From assembly GCA_021307345.1 (NCBI GenBank), contig CP089930.1:3348001-3412000 (forward strand): a DNA stretch of 64,000 nt, read 5' to 3'. This DNA comes from Escherichia coli. Lineage in GTDB: Bacteria > Pseudomonadota > Gammaproteobacteria > Enterobacterales > Enterobacteriaceae. The notes under the pieces are model-generated. The model saw only the letters and a list, made by a program, of their open reading frames with translations, did no database searches and was not told the origin of the DNA. Position numbers and translations under genes: made by a program. Positions 55,008 through 64,000 of the stretch are shown here, piece after piece. Position 1 is the first letter of the stretch. Every line of letters starts with the position of its first letter.

Positions 55008-55274
55008 ATGGAATGGCTGGTCAAAAAATCGTGCTGCAATAAACAAGATAAGAGACATGTACTTATGCTCTGCGATGCTGGCGGCGCGATAAAAATGATC
55101 GCTGAAGTGAAGAGTGAGTTCGCCGTGAAAGTGGGGGATTTACTCTCGCCTTTGCAGAATGCGCTTTACTGTATTAATCGTGAAAAGTTGCACACGGTGA
55201 AAGTCCTCTCGGCAAGCAGTTACAGCCCCGATGAGTGGGAACGGCAGTGTAAATCGGCTGGGAGAATTCAGTAA
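55008..55274 (+). CDS. pmrD: PmrD, signal transduction connector of PhoPQ and PmrAB
   Basis: PmrD binds phosphorylated PmrA and protects it from dephosphorylation, which links the PhoPQ and PmrAB systems. The connection is weaker in E. coli K-12 than in Salmonella. The 88-residue protein matches E. coli Pmr[13 protein letters not shown] at the start and a compact beta-barrel sequence with [20 protein letters not shown]. It ends convergently with arnF, overlapping it by seven bases. The 109-base upstream gap is AT-rich and should hold its promoter; I could not place a sure PhoP box. Confidence 0.93.
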   Translation: MEWLVKKSCCNKQDKRHVLMLCDAGGAIKMIAEVKSEFAVKVGDLLSPLQNALYCINREKLHTVKVLSASSYSPDEWERQCKSAGRIQ

Positions 55275-55654
55275 CGTTGTTTTGTCGTGGGCAGGAAAAT
55301 CAGCATTAATCCGCTCGCAATACAGGTTACGCCCAGCAGCGCTTTCAGTGAAAAAGTCCCTTCCCAACCAGGAAGCACCATTGAAGCTATCCATACCAGT
55401 ACATAACTCATACTCAGTAAGGCATAGGCTTTGCTGAGTGCCAGTTGATGTAACGCTTTATACCAGCAAAAAACTGAGATCAGATAACCAAGCAATCCGA
55501 CCAGCAGAATCTGAGCACCGGTATCAAAAGCAAAAAACGCCGCGATAAAATCCCGCCACCGCGTCATCGATGGCAGATGACTTGCCGCATAACCCAGACT
55601 TAATTGTGCTGCAGAAGCAATCATGACGCTGAACAATCCCCACATCAGCCCCAT
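55268..55654 (-). CDS. arnF: undecaprenyl-phosphate-L-Ara4N flippase subunit ArnF
   Basis: ArnF and ArnE form the small EamA/SMR-type heterodimer proposed to flip undecaprenyl-phosphate-L-Ara4N to the periplasm. The 128-residue protein has four transmembrane helices ([24 protein letters not shown] at the start; [40 protein letters not shown] in the middle). The frame runs far upstream inside arnE, but the true start is the ATG at 55654, which overlaps the arnE stop (TAATG). Confidence 0.94.
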   Translation of the reverse strand: MGLMWGLFSVMIASAAQLSLGYAASHLPSMTRWRDFIAAFFAFDTGAQILLVGLLGYLISVFCWYKALHQLALSKAYALLSMSYVLVWIASMVLPGWEGTFSLKALLGVTCIASGLMLIFLPTTKQRY

Positions 55655-55989
55655 TACACCGTACTCCCCAGGATCACAATGCCGCCAATAATGAATGCTA
55701 CCCCGCACCAGTGACGCAGCGATACCGGCTCGTGCCACAGTTTTACTGCCGCCATCGTCACCCAGACAAAATTCAGACTCAACATCGGGTAGGCAATGCC
55801 TACCGGAACGCTCTGCAAGACCAGTAGCCAGAGCACCATCGCAAGGCCAAGACAAGCCAGCGCCAGTCCCAGCCACAGTACGATATGTTTGCGCCGCTTT
55901 TTTATTGCCACAAAGCCGGTTGCCTGTTTCTGACACAACTGCCCGGCTACGCTAAGCAGACTGGCAAAGACTAAAATCATCCAGATCAT
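55654..55989 (-). CDS. arnE: undecaprenyl-phosphate-L-Ara4N flippase subunit ArnE
   Basis: ArnE is the partner of ArnF. The 111-residue protein has four hydrophobic helices ([23 protein letters not shown] first). The SMR-like motif [42 protein letters not shown] covers the second half. It overlaps arnT by four bases and arnF by one, so the three are translationally coupled. Confidence 0.94.
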   Translation of the reverse strand: MIWMILVFASLLSVAGQLCQKQATGFVAIKKRRKHIVLWLGLALACLGLAMVLWLLVLQSVPVGIAYPMLSLNFVWVTMAAVKLWHEPVSLRHWCGVAFIIGGIVILGSTV

Positions 55990-57638
55990 TTGGGACGATA
56001 CTGAATGAGCACCAGACGTCCCTGATGATCGATGGCATCAGCGGGCGGAATGGCGAGACTGTTGATGTCTTCATCGCGGTCAACCGAAAGCACGAGTGTA
56101 ATCATCCCCTCCTGACGATGTTGATTAAGCCAGTTTGCGAACTCATCACCGCTGACAAATCTCCCTTGCGCATCCGGATAATTAAGGCCGTATTTCAATT
56201 CACCCGTCTGGCGATACATGATGATGTCATCGCGTTGCAGGCTCCATGCCAGACCAGCGGCAACGCCGACGCTGTCGGTAAGAATATAGCGGCTTGGCTG
56301 CAGTGATTCTTGTGTCATCTCGACAAAAAATTGCGGATGTTTTCCTTCCATAACTCTGTCAGGAATTGAAAATCCTACCAGCAACGCCATCCCCAGCGGG
56401 CAAAGCGCGGCATAAGGCCAGGTTTTATCCACGTTTGTTAAGGTATACCAGCCGAAAAATGCCCATAGCGAAAAAATCGACCATGCACAGAAGACTTTAT
56501 AGCTCTCGAAGGTTTGCCACACTGGAGTGTTCATTGCTCCCCAGGGGGAGACTACAAACGTGGCAATAATGCCAGTGACACCAAAAGCGATGTTAATCCA
56601 GCCATTCATCCGCAACGCCAGAGGATTATTTTTTGCTGCCAGCAAAGCGTAATGCGCCATCAGCATTGCCAGAGGTGCAAAGCAGGAAAGAATATAGGTA
56701 GGTAATTTGCCTTTCGCGACGGAGAAAAACAGCAGCGGCATCACCGTCCAGCTCAACAAATAGACGGTTGCGGAATGCTTGCGGTTTTTCCAGCCTGTGT
56801 ACAGTGCACCGGGGAGTAACCCCAGCCACGGCAGGCTACCGGCAATAATGACCGGCAAGTAGTACCAGAACGGAGCTTTATGCTGGGCATCATCCATCGC
56901 AAAGCGTTGAATATGCTCAACCCAGAAAAAATAATGCCAGAAGTCAGACTCCCGCTGCGCTATCGCCAGTCCCCAGGGGAGAACCGTCAGTACGCAACTG
57001 ATAACCGCCAGCCAGCCGTAAATAAAGAGATCTTTCCAGCGTTTTTGCGTCGCTACCCACGGCAGCACGCTTAATACCGGGACGGCGAGGGCGAGAAAAC
57101 CTTTAGTCATCACCCCCATGCCGCAGGTGATCCCCAGCAGTAAAAATCCCACGCTTTTGCCTTTCCACGTCTGTGCCTGCATTGCCAGCCAGAAGCTGCA
57201 CATTCCCGCCACCAGCCAGAATGCAATAAACGGATCGAGCACGGCATAAGTGCCGATGGCATAGACAATAAACAATGAGAGATAAATCACTGCGGCGAGT
57301 AGTGCCAGACGTTTATCGCGCCATAAGCGCAGTGTAAACCAGGCCACCAGCGCGGCGGTTAACAGGGTCGCAAAGATAACGCCTGCCCGCACACCAACAT
57401 TATTCGCACCAAATAGCCATTGCCCAATGCTGTTAATCCAGTATCCGGCAATGGGTTTTTCAAAATAACGTAGCCCTAACAGATGGGGCACAATCCAGTC
57501 TCCGGATGCCAGCATTTCCCGACTGATTTCCGCATAACGTGTTTCATCAGGTTGCCAGAGCAGACGATAATTAATCGGCAAGAGATAATAGGCGGTGATA
57601 AACGCAAAGAATGCTGCGTAATAGCGAACGGATTTCAT
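55986..57638 (-). CDS. arnT: lipid A L-Ara4N transferase ArnT
   Basis: ArnT transfers L-Ara4N from undecaprenyl phosphate to lipid A phosphates in the periplasm, lowering the negative charge that polymyxin and cationic peptides bind. The 550-residue GT83 (PMT/GT39-like) membrane enzyme begins [14 protein letters not shown]. It has the periplasmic motif [19 protein letters not shown] (about residues 28-46, with the acidic DE needed for activity), many transmembrane helices and a C-terminal soluble domain. The start at 57638 overlaps the arnD stop (ATGA). The frame is intact. Confidence 0.96.
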   Translation of the reverse strand: MKSVRYYAAFFAFITAYYLLPINYRLLWQPDETRYAEISREMLASGDWIVPHLLGLRYFEKPIAGYWINSIGQWLFGANNVGVRAGVIFATLLTAALVAWFTLRLWRDKRLALLAAVIYLSLFIVYAIGTYAVLDPFIAFWLVAGMCSFWLAMQAQTWKGKSVGFLLLGITCGMGVMTKGFLALAVPVLSVLPWVATQKRWKDLFIYGWLAVISCVLTVLPWGLAIAQRESDFWHYFFWVEHIQRFAMDDAQHKAPFWYYLPVIIAGSLPWLGLLPGALYTGWKNRKHSATVYLLSWTVMPLLFFSVAKGKLPTYILSCFAPLAMLMAHYALLAAKNNPLALRMNGWINIAFGVTGIIATFVVSPWGAMNTPVWQTFESYKVFCAWSIFSLWAFFGWYTLTNVDKTWPYAALCPLGMALLVGFSIPDRVMEGKHPQFFVEMTQESLQPSRYILTDSVGVAAGLAWSLQRDDIIMYRQTGELKYGLNYPDAQGRFVSGDEFANWLNQHRQEGMITLVLSVDRDEDINSLAIPPADAIDHQGRLVLIQYRPK

Positions 57639-58528
57639 GGAAGCATTCCCGCAGCTTGTTGGCAACCCAGCCAGCCTTCACGTCCGGCAATACTTCCGCG
57701 AACAACTTGTCCGAGCGGCAACGTTTCTGATAACAGTTCGCTTAAAGGGCAAAATGTCACGCCTTCCTGGGCAGCACGTTTCAGGAGATCCACAAAATTA
57801 TGCTGATAAGCGCAGCCTTCAACTTCTGCATGAATGGTATAAACCGGCGTGCCTTTATCTCGCAGGATGCGGTTGAGTAGCCAGCCGTTAAAATCTTCCG
57901 CTTTCACATCCCGACCAATCACTTCATCCCAGGTGGGTAAGGTCACCGGAATTTGCGTAGTACCGGGTTTTCCTGATTCGAGCAATGGACGAAACGGCAT
58001 CGCCCCACGACAATCGCTGTTGTAGCGCAAATGGAACGCTTCTTTTGCTTCGATCACCTGCTGGTCGGCACGCCAGCCCGCAGCGGCAGAACAGGTTACC
58101 GGTTGGCCGATAATCTCTTCAAGGGTGCGAAGACCACGTGCAATATCGTCGACCATTGTTTGGCGATCCCAGTTACCGCTCTGGGCTTGCCAGGCATGGT
58201 GATCCCAGGCGTGCAGGCCGACTTCGTGGTATTTAGCCGCTTCGCGAATGATATCGGCGTTGGCATAACCAATCTCTTTACCTGGCCATGCCGTACCGGC
58301 CAGTAAAATATCCCAGCCATAAAGCGATGCCGCGTTTGAGCGCAGCATTTTCCACAAAAACTGTGGTTTCACTAGTCGCCAGAGATGGCGACCCATATTG
58401 TCCGGGCCGACGCTGAAAAAAATGCTGGCCTGAATATTATGCTTACTCAAGATTTCCAGAAGGCGCGGCACGCCTTCACGGGTGCCACGAAAGGTATCGA
58501 CATCAATGCGTAAGCCCACTTTGGTCAT
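57635..58528 (-). CDS. arnD: 4-deoxy-4-formamido-L-arabinose-phosphoundecaprenol deformylase ArnD
   Basis: ArnD removes the formyl group from undecaprenyl-phosphate-Ara4FN. The polysaccharide-deacetylase (NodB) domain shows [23 protein letters not shown] (the D-D metal pair at the start) and [14 protein letters not shown] (metal histidines, about residues 100-113). [12 protein letters not shown] and YTIHAEVEG follow. I chose the ATG at 58528 (MTKVGLRI, 297 residues). An in-frame ATG at 58534 overlaps the arnA stop and would add MI. The upstream junction differs from the K-12 arrangement I recall. Confidence 0.93.
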   Translation of the reverse strand: MTKVGLRIDVDTFRGTREGVPRLLEILSKHNIQASIFFSVGPDNMGRHLWRLVKPQFLWKMLRSNAASLYGWDILLAGTAWPGKEIGYANADIIREAAKYHEVGLHAWDHHAWQAQSGNWDRQTMVDDIARGLRTLEEIIGQPVTCSAAAGWRADQQVIEAKEAFHLRYNSDCRGAMPFRPLLESGKPGTTQIPVTLPTWDEVIGRDVKAEDFNGWLLNRILRDKGTPVYTIHAEVEGCAYQHNFVDLLKRAAQEGVTFCPLSELLSETLPLGQVVRGSIAGREGWLGCQQAAGMLP

Positions 58529-58530
58529 GA

Positions 58531-60507
58531 TCATTTTTCCGTAAGATCGACAGTGCGCAGGAAGAAATCCAGTGTTTCGTCGATGGTTTCCTGCATATCA
58601 ATTTTCGGTTCCCAGCCCAGGCAGCGGTGGGCATTGCGGATGCTCGGTTTACGATGCTCTACGTCCTGATATCCTTTGCCGTAGTAGCTGCTACTTTCGA
58701 CAACCCGAAAGCCCGCAAACGGTGGGAAGTGATGGCGCAGTGGATGTTTTTCGAAGCTCGCCAGCAGCATCTCGCCCAGTTCCTCAATGCTCGCTTCGTT
58801 ATCAGGATTGCCAATGTTGATAATTTCGCCGTCGCAGCGATTTCCCGCATTTTCGATAATGCGGTATAACGCTTCAATGCCATCCCGAATATCAGTAAAG
58901 CAGCGTTTTTGTTTTCCGCCATCAATCAGCTTAATCGGTGAACCTTCCACCAGGTTGAGAATGAGTTGCGTAATAGCGCGCGAACTGCCAATTCGCGCCG
59001 CATTCAGGTTATCCAGCCTTGGCCCCATCCAGTTAAACGGACGGAAGAGGGTGAACTGTAAACCTCCTTTTTCGCCATACGCCCAGAGCACCCGATCAAG
59101 TAATTGTTTTGAAACCGAATAAATCCAGCGCGGTTTATTCACCGGGCCGACGATTAAATTAGAATGGTCTTCATCGAAGTATTTATCGCTACACATCCCA
59201 TAAACTTCTGAAGTCGACGGGAAGATGATTCGCTTACGGTACTTCACGCAATAACGGATAATGCGCAGATTCTCTTCAAAATCGAGTTCAAATACGCGCA
59301 GCGGGTTGCGGGTATATTCAATCGGTGTGGCTATCGCCACCAGCGGCAAGACGACATCACATTTTTTGACGTGATACTCAATCCATTCGGAATGAATACT
59401 GATATCGCCTTCGACAAAGTGAAAACGCGGATGATTCAGAAAACGGCTTATCGCATCGCTGCCGATATCCAGACCGTAAACTTCATAATGATCTTCGCGC
59501 AGCAGGCGTTCTGTCAGATGGTTACCAATAAAGCCATTCACCCCGAGGATGAGTACCCGGGTACGGTGTCGGGCAGCGCAGGTTGATTGGCTATTTAATC
59601 GTGAACCTTGCACCAGCCCCAGCGTTTGCGCTAATTGTGAGCCTTGCATGGTAATGCCGTCGCCCGCCTGTCCGGTGACGATTTCCAGCGTGCCATAACC
59701 ACAGGCAATCAACAGCGGTGAAACAGAAATCACGCTGCCCGACTGTGCGGCAGTAGTAAGGGAATGAACGCGGGACGACCAGACTGTAAATTTCTGATTG
59801 CCAACATAGCTAAAGGCGCCAGGCCAGGGATCGGCAACGGCACGCACCATGTTGTGGAGTTCACAAGCCGGTTTATGCCATTCGAGGCGGCTGTCCTCCG
59901 GTGTTCTGCGACCAAAACAGGTGGCTTCGTTCTCACGCTGGGCGATTTCCAGAATATTACCGTGTTTAATAGCGGGTAACGTCTGTTCCAGTAACTGACG
60001 CGCGGCGTGGCACAATTTATGATGTAGCGTAATGGCAATATCATCCGGCGCAATGGTAACGCGTAGCTGGGCAATAATGGCTCCGGCATCGGCACGCTTC
60101 ACCATTCGGTGCAACGTAACGCCAGTTTCCGTTTCACCGTTCACCAGCACCCAGTTCAGCGGCGCGCGACCACGATATTTCGGTAACAGCGAACCATGCA
60201 AATTAAATGCGCCTGCGGGAGCAAGCTGCAAAATCTCGTCGCTGATCAAATGGCGATAATAAAAAGAGAAAATCACATCAGGTGACAGTTGGGCTATGCG
60301 TTCTACCCACAGCGGATGGTTAACGTTATCCGGCGCGTAAACCGGAATGCCTCTTTCCGCCGCCAGACGAGCCACCGAACCATAAAACGCTTTTTCGCCA
60401 GGATTATCGGTATGGGTAAAAATGGCGCTAATTTCGTAACCGGCAGCCAGCAAGGCTTCAATGCCCAGGCATCCCATATCGTGATAGGCAAAAACGGCGG
60501 TTTTCAT
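58531..60507 (-). CDS. arnA: bifunctional UDP-L-Ara4N formyltransferase / UDP-glucuronate dehydrogenase ArnA
   Basis: The N-terminal half (residues 1-300) formylates UDP-L-Ara4N, and the C-terminal half oxidatively decarboxylates UDP-glucuronate. Visible motifs are [21 protein letters not shown] (Asn102, His104), KRADAGAI (Asp140), the Rossmann [16 protein letters not shown] (about 320-335), [21 protein letters not shown] (Tyr463, Lys467) and RKPSIRNA (Arg619). The product is 658 residues and ends LTEK, two residues shorter than the 660 I recall for K-12, because a TGA replaces the following codon. The catalytic domains are unaffected. Confidence 0.94.
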   Translation of the reverse strand: MKTAVFAYHDMGCLGIEALLAAGYEISAIFTHTDNPGEKAFYGSVARLAAERGIPVYAPDNVNHPLWVERIAQLSPDVIFSFYYRHLISDEILQLAPAGAFNLHGSLLPKYRGRAPLNWVLVNGETETGVTLHRMVKRADAGAIIAQLRVTIAPDDIAITLHHKLCHAARQLLEQTLPAIKHGNILEIAQRENEATCFGRRTPEDSRLEWHKPACELHNMVRAVADPWPGAFSYVGNQKFTVWSSRVHSLTTAAQSGSVISVSPLLIACGYGTLEIVTGQAGDGITMQGSQLAQTLGLVQGSRLNSQSTCAARHRTRVLILGVNGFIGNHLTERLLREDHYEVYGLDIGSDAISRFLNHPRFHFVEGDISIHSEWIEYHVKKCDVVLPLVAIATPIEYTRNPLRVFELDFEENLRIIRYCVKYRKRIIFPSTSEVYGMCSDKYFDEDHSNLIVGPVNKPRWIYSVSKQLLDRVLWAYGEKGGLQFTLFRPFNWMGPRLDNLNAARIGSSRAITQLILNLVEGSPIKLIDGGKQKRCFTDIRDGIEALYRIIENAGNRCDGEIINIGNPDNEASIEELGEMLLASFEKHPLRHHFPPFAGFRVVESSSYYGKGYQDVEHRKPSIRNAHRCLGWEPKIDMQETIDETLDFFLRTVDLTEK

Positions 60508-60510
60508 TAT

Positions 60511-61479
<969 letters not shown>

Positions 61480-62618
61480 TTATTGTCCTGCGAGTTGCTG
61501 AAGGGCAGTGATGACGCGATCGGCATCGGCGGTGGTCATATCCGGGAACAGCGGCAACGAACAGATGCGTTCGCTATTCCATTCCGTATTCGGCAACGAC
61601 AGCGTTGGAAAACGCTCGCGATAATATTTTTGCGTGTGGGCGGCGCGGAAATGTAACCCGGTTCCAATGCCTCTTTCTTTTAACGCTTCCATCAGAGCAT
61701 CGCGGCTGATACCACAACGTTGTTCATCAACACGAATGATAAACAGATGCCAGGCGTGAACGTGTGACCATGCAGGAACGCTTAAAGGCTGGAAAGGGAG
61801 AGTTGCCAGTGCTTGCTGATATTGCAGGGCAATGTCGCGACGGCGAGTATTTAGTTGCTCTAATTTATTCAACTGCGTCAGAGCTATCGCAGCGTTAATA
61901 TCGGTCAGATTGTACTTATACCTGGCGTTAATACTTCAGCCTGCGGTGTGCGGCCCCAGGTTTGTCTGTCGTATGCATCGACACCCAGACCATGAAATTT
62001 CAACATGCGTAACTGGCGGGCGAGGTTTTCATTATCGGTAACAATCAGGCCGCCTTCCGCGCAGGTAATATTTTTGATGGCGTGAAACGAAAAAATAGCG
62101 GTGCCCTTTGCACCAGTATGCTGACCTTTGTAATACGTACCGACGGCGTGGGCGGCATCTTCAATGACCGCGATACCGTGGCGTTCAGCAATGGCGCGAA
62201 TGGCGTCAATATCTGCTGGCGCTCCGGCATAATGCACCGGGATAATCGCTTTGGTGTAGGGCGTAATGGCCGCTTCGATCGCTTCAGGCGTGATCATCAG
62301 CGTATCGCGATCAACGTCCACCATCACCGGCGTTGCGCCCAACAGGGAGATCATATTGAGGGTTGAAACCCAGGTCATGGAGGGGGTGATGACTTCATCA
62401 TCAGCGCCAATCCCCAGCGCCATCAGCGTGATATGCATTCCAGCAGTGGCCGAGCTGACTGCGATGGCATGTTGATTTCCTGTCAACTGGCAAAAGGCCG
62501 CTTCCAGTGCTTGATTCTTCGGGCCAGTGGTTATCCAACCGGATTCGAAAACCTCTTGAACTGCAGCGAGTTCTTCCGCACCTATTGCCGGACGCGAAAA
62601 AGGTAAAAAGTCTGACAT
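61480..62618 (-). pseudogene. arnB: UDP-4-amino-4-deoxy-L-arabinose aminotransferase ArnB, frameshifted
   Basis: ArnB transaminates UDP-4-keto-arabinose to UDP-L-Ara4N with PLP and glutamate. From the ATG at 62618 ([16 protein letters not shown] ribosome-binding site) the frame codes correctly through the PLP lysine region [10 protein letters not shown] to QAEVLTPG. It then reads ISTI and stops at 61905-61907. The next frame continues as [11 protein letters not shown]...ALQQLAGQ to 61480. Restoring one base between 61920 and 61921 (GGTATAAG to GGCTATAAG, minus strand) gives a 379-residue protein, the normal length. The truncated product of about 237 residues lacks the C-terminal domain, so enzyme activity is very likely lost unless this is a sequencing error. 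Confidence 0.9.
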
Positions 62619-62725
62619 CGTTTTTCCTTCGGCCATTGAATACCTTTCCCTGTTATTCGCTAATATCTGTCATAGGGAACGTTATGTGTATTTTGCCATT
62701 TGGAATGAAATTCTAAGGGTAGAAT

Positions 62726-62742
62726 ATTAATTTAACCTTAAG
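62726..62742 (-). promoter_or_regulatory. PmrA-type box upstream of arnB
   Basis: On the minus strand, CTTAAG-GTTAA-ATTAAT fits the PmrA direct repeat YTTAAK-N5-YTTAAK with one mismatch. A -10-like TAGAAT (62710-62715) lies 10 bases downstream and the arnB start a further 92 bases on. This is the expected position for PmrA activation of arn. The 316-base arnB-ais gap holds no gene and must also carry the divergent ais promoter. Confidence 0.7.
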
Positions 62743-62934
62743 GAATGAATATAAGGCTTAAATATTATTTTTTTTGTTTTTGTATCTTATTCAGGCTTTT
62801 AATTTGACAAGATTTAAGGCATTTTGCGTGCATCGTAATGTTTTAATACTATCCCAGCCACTATTTACCGGTGAAAATGTCGTTTGTTTTCGCGGTCATT
62901 TAGCTGGCTACACTTGTCTATAGGTGGAGCTTAA

Positions 62935-63522
62935 GTGTTAGCTTTTAGTGGGACTTCGTTGAAGTCTAAAAAATATATCTACATTTTACTGGCGCTTGGG
63001 GCGATTGTGGGGCTGGGTACACATGCTGCCTGGAGCAGTAATGGTTTGCCGCGTATCGACAATAAAACGCTGGCCAGATTAGCGCAGCAGCATCCGGTTG
63101 TGGTTCTGTTTCGCCATGCGGAACGCTGCGATCGCTCCTCTAATCAATGCTTGTCAGACAAAACAGGCATTACGGTGAAAGGTGCTCAGAATGCCCGTGA
63201 ACTGGGCAAAGCTTTTAGCGCGGACATCCCTGATTTCGATCTTTATTCCAGTAATGCCGTTCGGACTATTCAATCAGCGACCTGGTTTTCTGCTGGAAAA
63301 AAACTGACGGTAGATAAACGGTTTTTACAATGTGGAAATGAGATTTATAGCACAATTAAGGAGTTGCAAAGCAAAGCTCCAGATAAAAATATCGTTATTT
63401 TCACCCATAACCATTGTCTGACCTATGTCGCAAAAGATAAACGAAACGTGACATTTAAACCAGATTATCTGGATGGGTTGGTAATGCATGTGGAAAAAGG
63501 GGTAATGACTCTAACTTATTGA
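62935..63522 (+). CDS. ais: lipopolysaccharide core heptose(II)-phosphate phosphatase Ais, 3' end replaced by IS1
   Basis: Ais is a PmrA-regulated periplasmic histidine-phosphatase-family enzyme that removes phosphate from core heptose II. It starts with GTG at 62935 behind TGGAGC. A signal or anchor segment (about residues 12-32, [21 protein letters not shown]) precedes the phosphatase domain. This has the catalytic FRHAERCDR (about 59-67) and a second histidine in [11 protein letters not shown] (about 161-171). After MHVEKG the reading enters IS1 and ends VMTLTY at a stop in the element. The K-12 protein as I recall it is 200 residues, so about 11 native residues are replaced by 6 foreign ones. 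The catalytic residues remain. Confidence 0.88.
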   Translation: MLAFSGTSLKSKKYIYILLALGAIVGLGTHAAWSSNGLPRIDNKTLARLAQQHPVVVLFRHAERCDRSSNQCLSDKTGITVKGAQNARELGKAFSADIPDFDLYSSNAVRTIQSATWFSAGKKLTVDKRFLQCGNEIYSTIKELQSKAPDKNIVIFTHNHCLTYVAKDKRNVTFKPDYLDGLVMHVEKGVMTLTY

Positions 63523-64000
63523 TAGTGTTTTATGTTCAGATAATGCCCGATGACTTTGTCATGCAGCTCCACCGATTTTGAAAACGACAGCGACTTCCGT
63601 CCCAGCCGTGCCAGGTGCTGCCTCAGATTCAGGTTATGCCGCTCAATTCGCTGCGTATATCGCTTGCTGATTACGTGCAGCTTTCCCTTCAGGCGGGATT
63701 CATACAGCGGCCAGCCATCCGTCATCCATATCACCACGTCAAAGGGTGACAGCAGGCTCATAAGACGCCCCAGCGTCGCCATAGTGCGTTCACCGAATAC
63801 GTGCGCAACAACCGTCTTCCGGAGCCTGTCATACGCGTAAAACAGCCAGCGCTGGCGCGATTTAGCCCCGACATAGCCCCACTGTTCGTCCATTTCCGCG
63901 CAGACGATGACGTCACTGCCCGGCTGTATGCGCGAGGTTACCGACTGCGGCCTGAGTTTTTTAAGTGACGTAAAATCGTGTTGAGGCCAACGCCCATAAT
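63516..64000 (-). CDS. insB: IS1 transposase InsB, 5' end outside the window
   Basis: This is the DDE transposase domain of IS1, produced as the InsAB' fusion by -1 frameshifting. The visible frame codes [16 protein letters not shown], then [30 protein letters not shown] (DDE Asp) and [16 protein letters not shown], and ends KHYQ. By the usual 167-residue length it lacks only about six or seven N-terminal residues here. It appears intact. Confidence 0.94.
   Translation of the reverse strand, partial: YGRWPQHDFTSLKKLRPQSVTSRIQPGSDVIVCAEMDEQWGYVGAKSRQRWLFYAYDRLRKTVVAHVFGERTMATLGRLMSLLSPFDVVIWMTDGWPLYESRLKGKLHVISKRYTQRIERHNLNLRQHLARLGRKSLSFSKSVELHDKVIGHYLNIKHYQ
63938..64000 (-). CDS. insA: 3' end of IS1 insA with frameshift site
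   Basis: In the frame ahead of insB, the last codons of insA read [18 protein letters not shown] and stop at TAA (63938-63940). The A6C slippery run (minus strand AAAAAAC, 63956-63962) that drives the -1 shift to make InsAB' is intact. The rest of insA lies outside the window. Confidence 0.9.
   Translation of the reverse strand: MMGVGLNTILRHLKNSGRSR

Larger units (their letters stand above)
63501..64000 (-). mobile_element. IS1 family insertion sequence, right end, running out of the window
   Basis: The sequence from 63501 (GGTAATGACTCTAACTTATTGATAG) matches the right terminal inverted repeat of IS1. The insB coding region follows on the minus strand. About 500 of the usual 768 bases are present, and the left end lies beyond 64000. 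The insertion point is inside the last codons of ais. Its target duplication cannot be checked because only one flank is visible. Confidence 0.95.

Noticed and set aside
55655-55936. Long N-terminal extension of ArnF
   Set aside because: It overlaps arnE entirely in another frame. The four-helix ArnF starts at 55654 with a TAATG coupling to arnE.

Overview
The window is chromosomal DNA of Escherichia coli or a very close relative (the E. coli/Shigella lineage). Gene order, protein lengths and sequences match, from memory, the K-12 block running dedA-accD-folC-purF-ubiX-his transport-pta-ackA-nuo-men-arn-ais, read on the strand opposite to the K-12 numbering. Amino-acid differences from the remembered K-12 proteins are scattered. 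They are most obvious in arn, rbn and rpnB, so this is not K-12 itself. A partial IS1, two frameshifts in arn genes and a gene remnant suggest decay of the kind common in Shigella and some pathogenic E. coli. The sequence alone does not fix the species. No tRNA, rRNA, CRISPR array, prophage or plasmid gene was seen.

Layout. 1-6.8 kb (+): dedA, accD, folC, dedD, then a BIME repeat and the PurR-controlled cvpA-purF-ubiX stretch, covering membrane homeostasis, fatty acid, folate, purine and ubiquinone synthesis. 6.8-11.1 kb (+): argT and hisJQMP, a basic amino acid ABC importer with two paralogous binding proteins. A sigma54-type promoter precedes argT, and an NtrC-type site with a weaker sigma54-like element precedes hisJ. 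11.3-12.2 kb: rpnB, a PD-(D/E)XK transposase/nuclease-like gene with a strong internal start site. 12.2-17.8 kb: yfcH, folX, yfcG (-), yfcF, yfcE, yfcD (+), yfcC (-). 18-21.4 kb (-): ackA-pta acetate pathway. 21.7-25.3 kb (+): yfbV, yfbU, hxpA, yfbS. 25.4-27.3 kb (-): yfbR, alaA. 28.2-29.2 kb: lrhA.

29.8-45.0 kb (+): the complete nuoABCEFGHIJKLMN operon for respiratory complex I. It carries palindromic or dispersed-repeat-like DNA between nuoF and nuoG and between nuoL and nuoM. 45.0-46.9 kb (-): yfbM, a 3' remnant of the yfbL peptidase gene, and rbn. The genes usually found between yfbL and rbn (yfbK, elaD) are absent. 47.0-54.9 kb (+): elaA, elaB and the menaquinone genes menF, menD, menH, menB, menC, menE. 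55.0 kb: pmrD.

55.3-62.6 kb (-): arnBCADTEF, the lipid A 4-amino-4-deoxy-L-arabinose pathway. arnB has a one-base deletion that truncates it, and arnC has a one-base insertion that rewrites its C-terminal tail. A PmrA-type box lies upstream. 62.9-63.5 kb: ais, whose last codons are replaced by an IS1 that runs off the end of the window. Together the lesions suggest that the lipid A modification locus is inactivated here, although its regulator pmrD and its promoter remain.

I did not find a convincing undescribed multi-gene system. The most interesting leads are the nested reading frame in rpnB, the arn/ais decay, the possible NtrC/sigma54 control of hisJ and the palindromic element inside the nuo operon. 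All comparisons with K-12 are from memory and were not computed.
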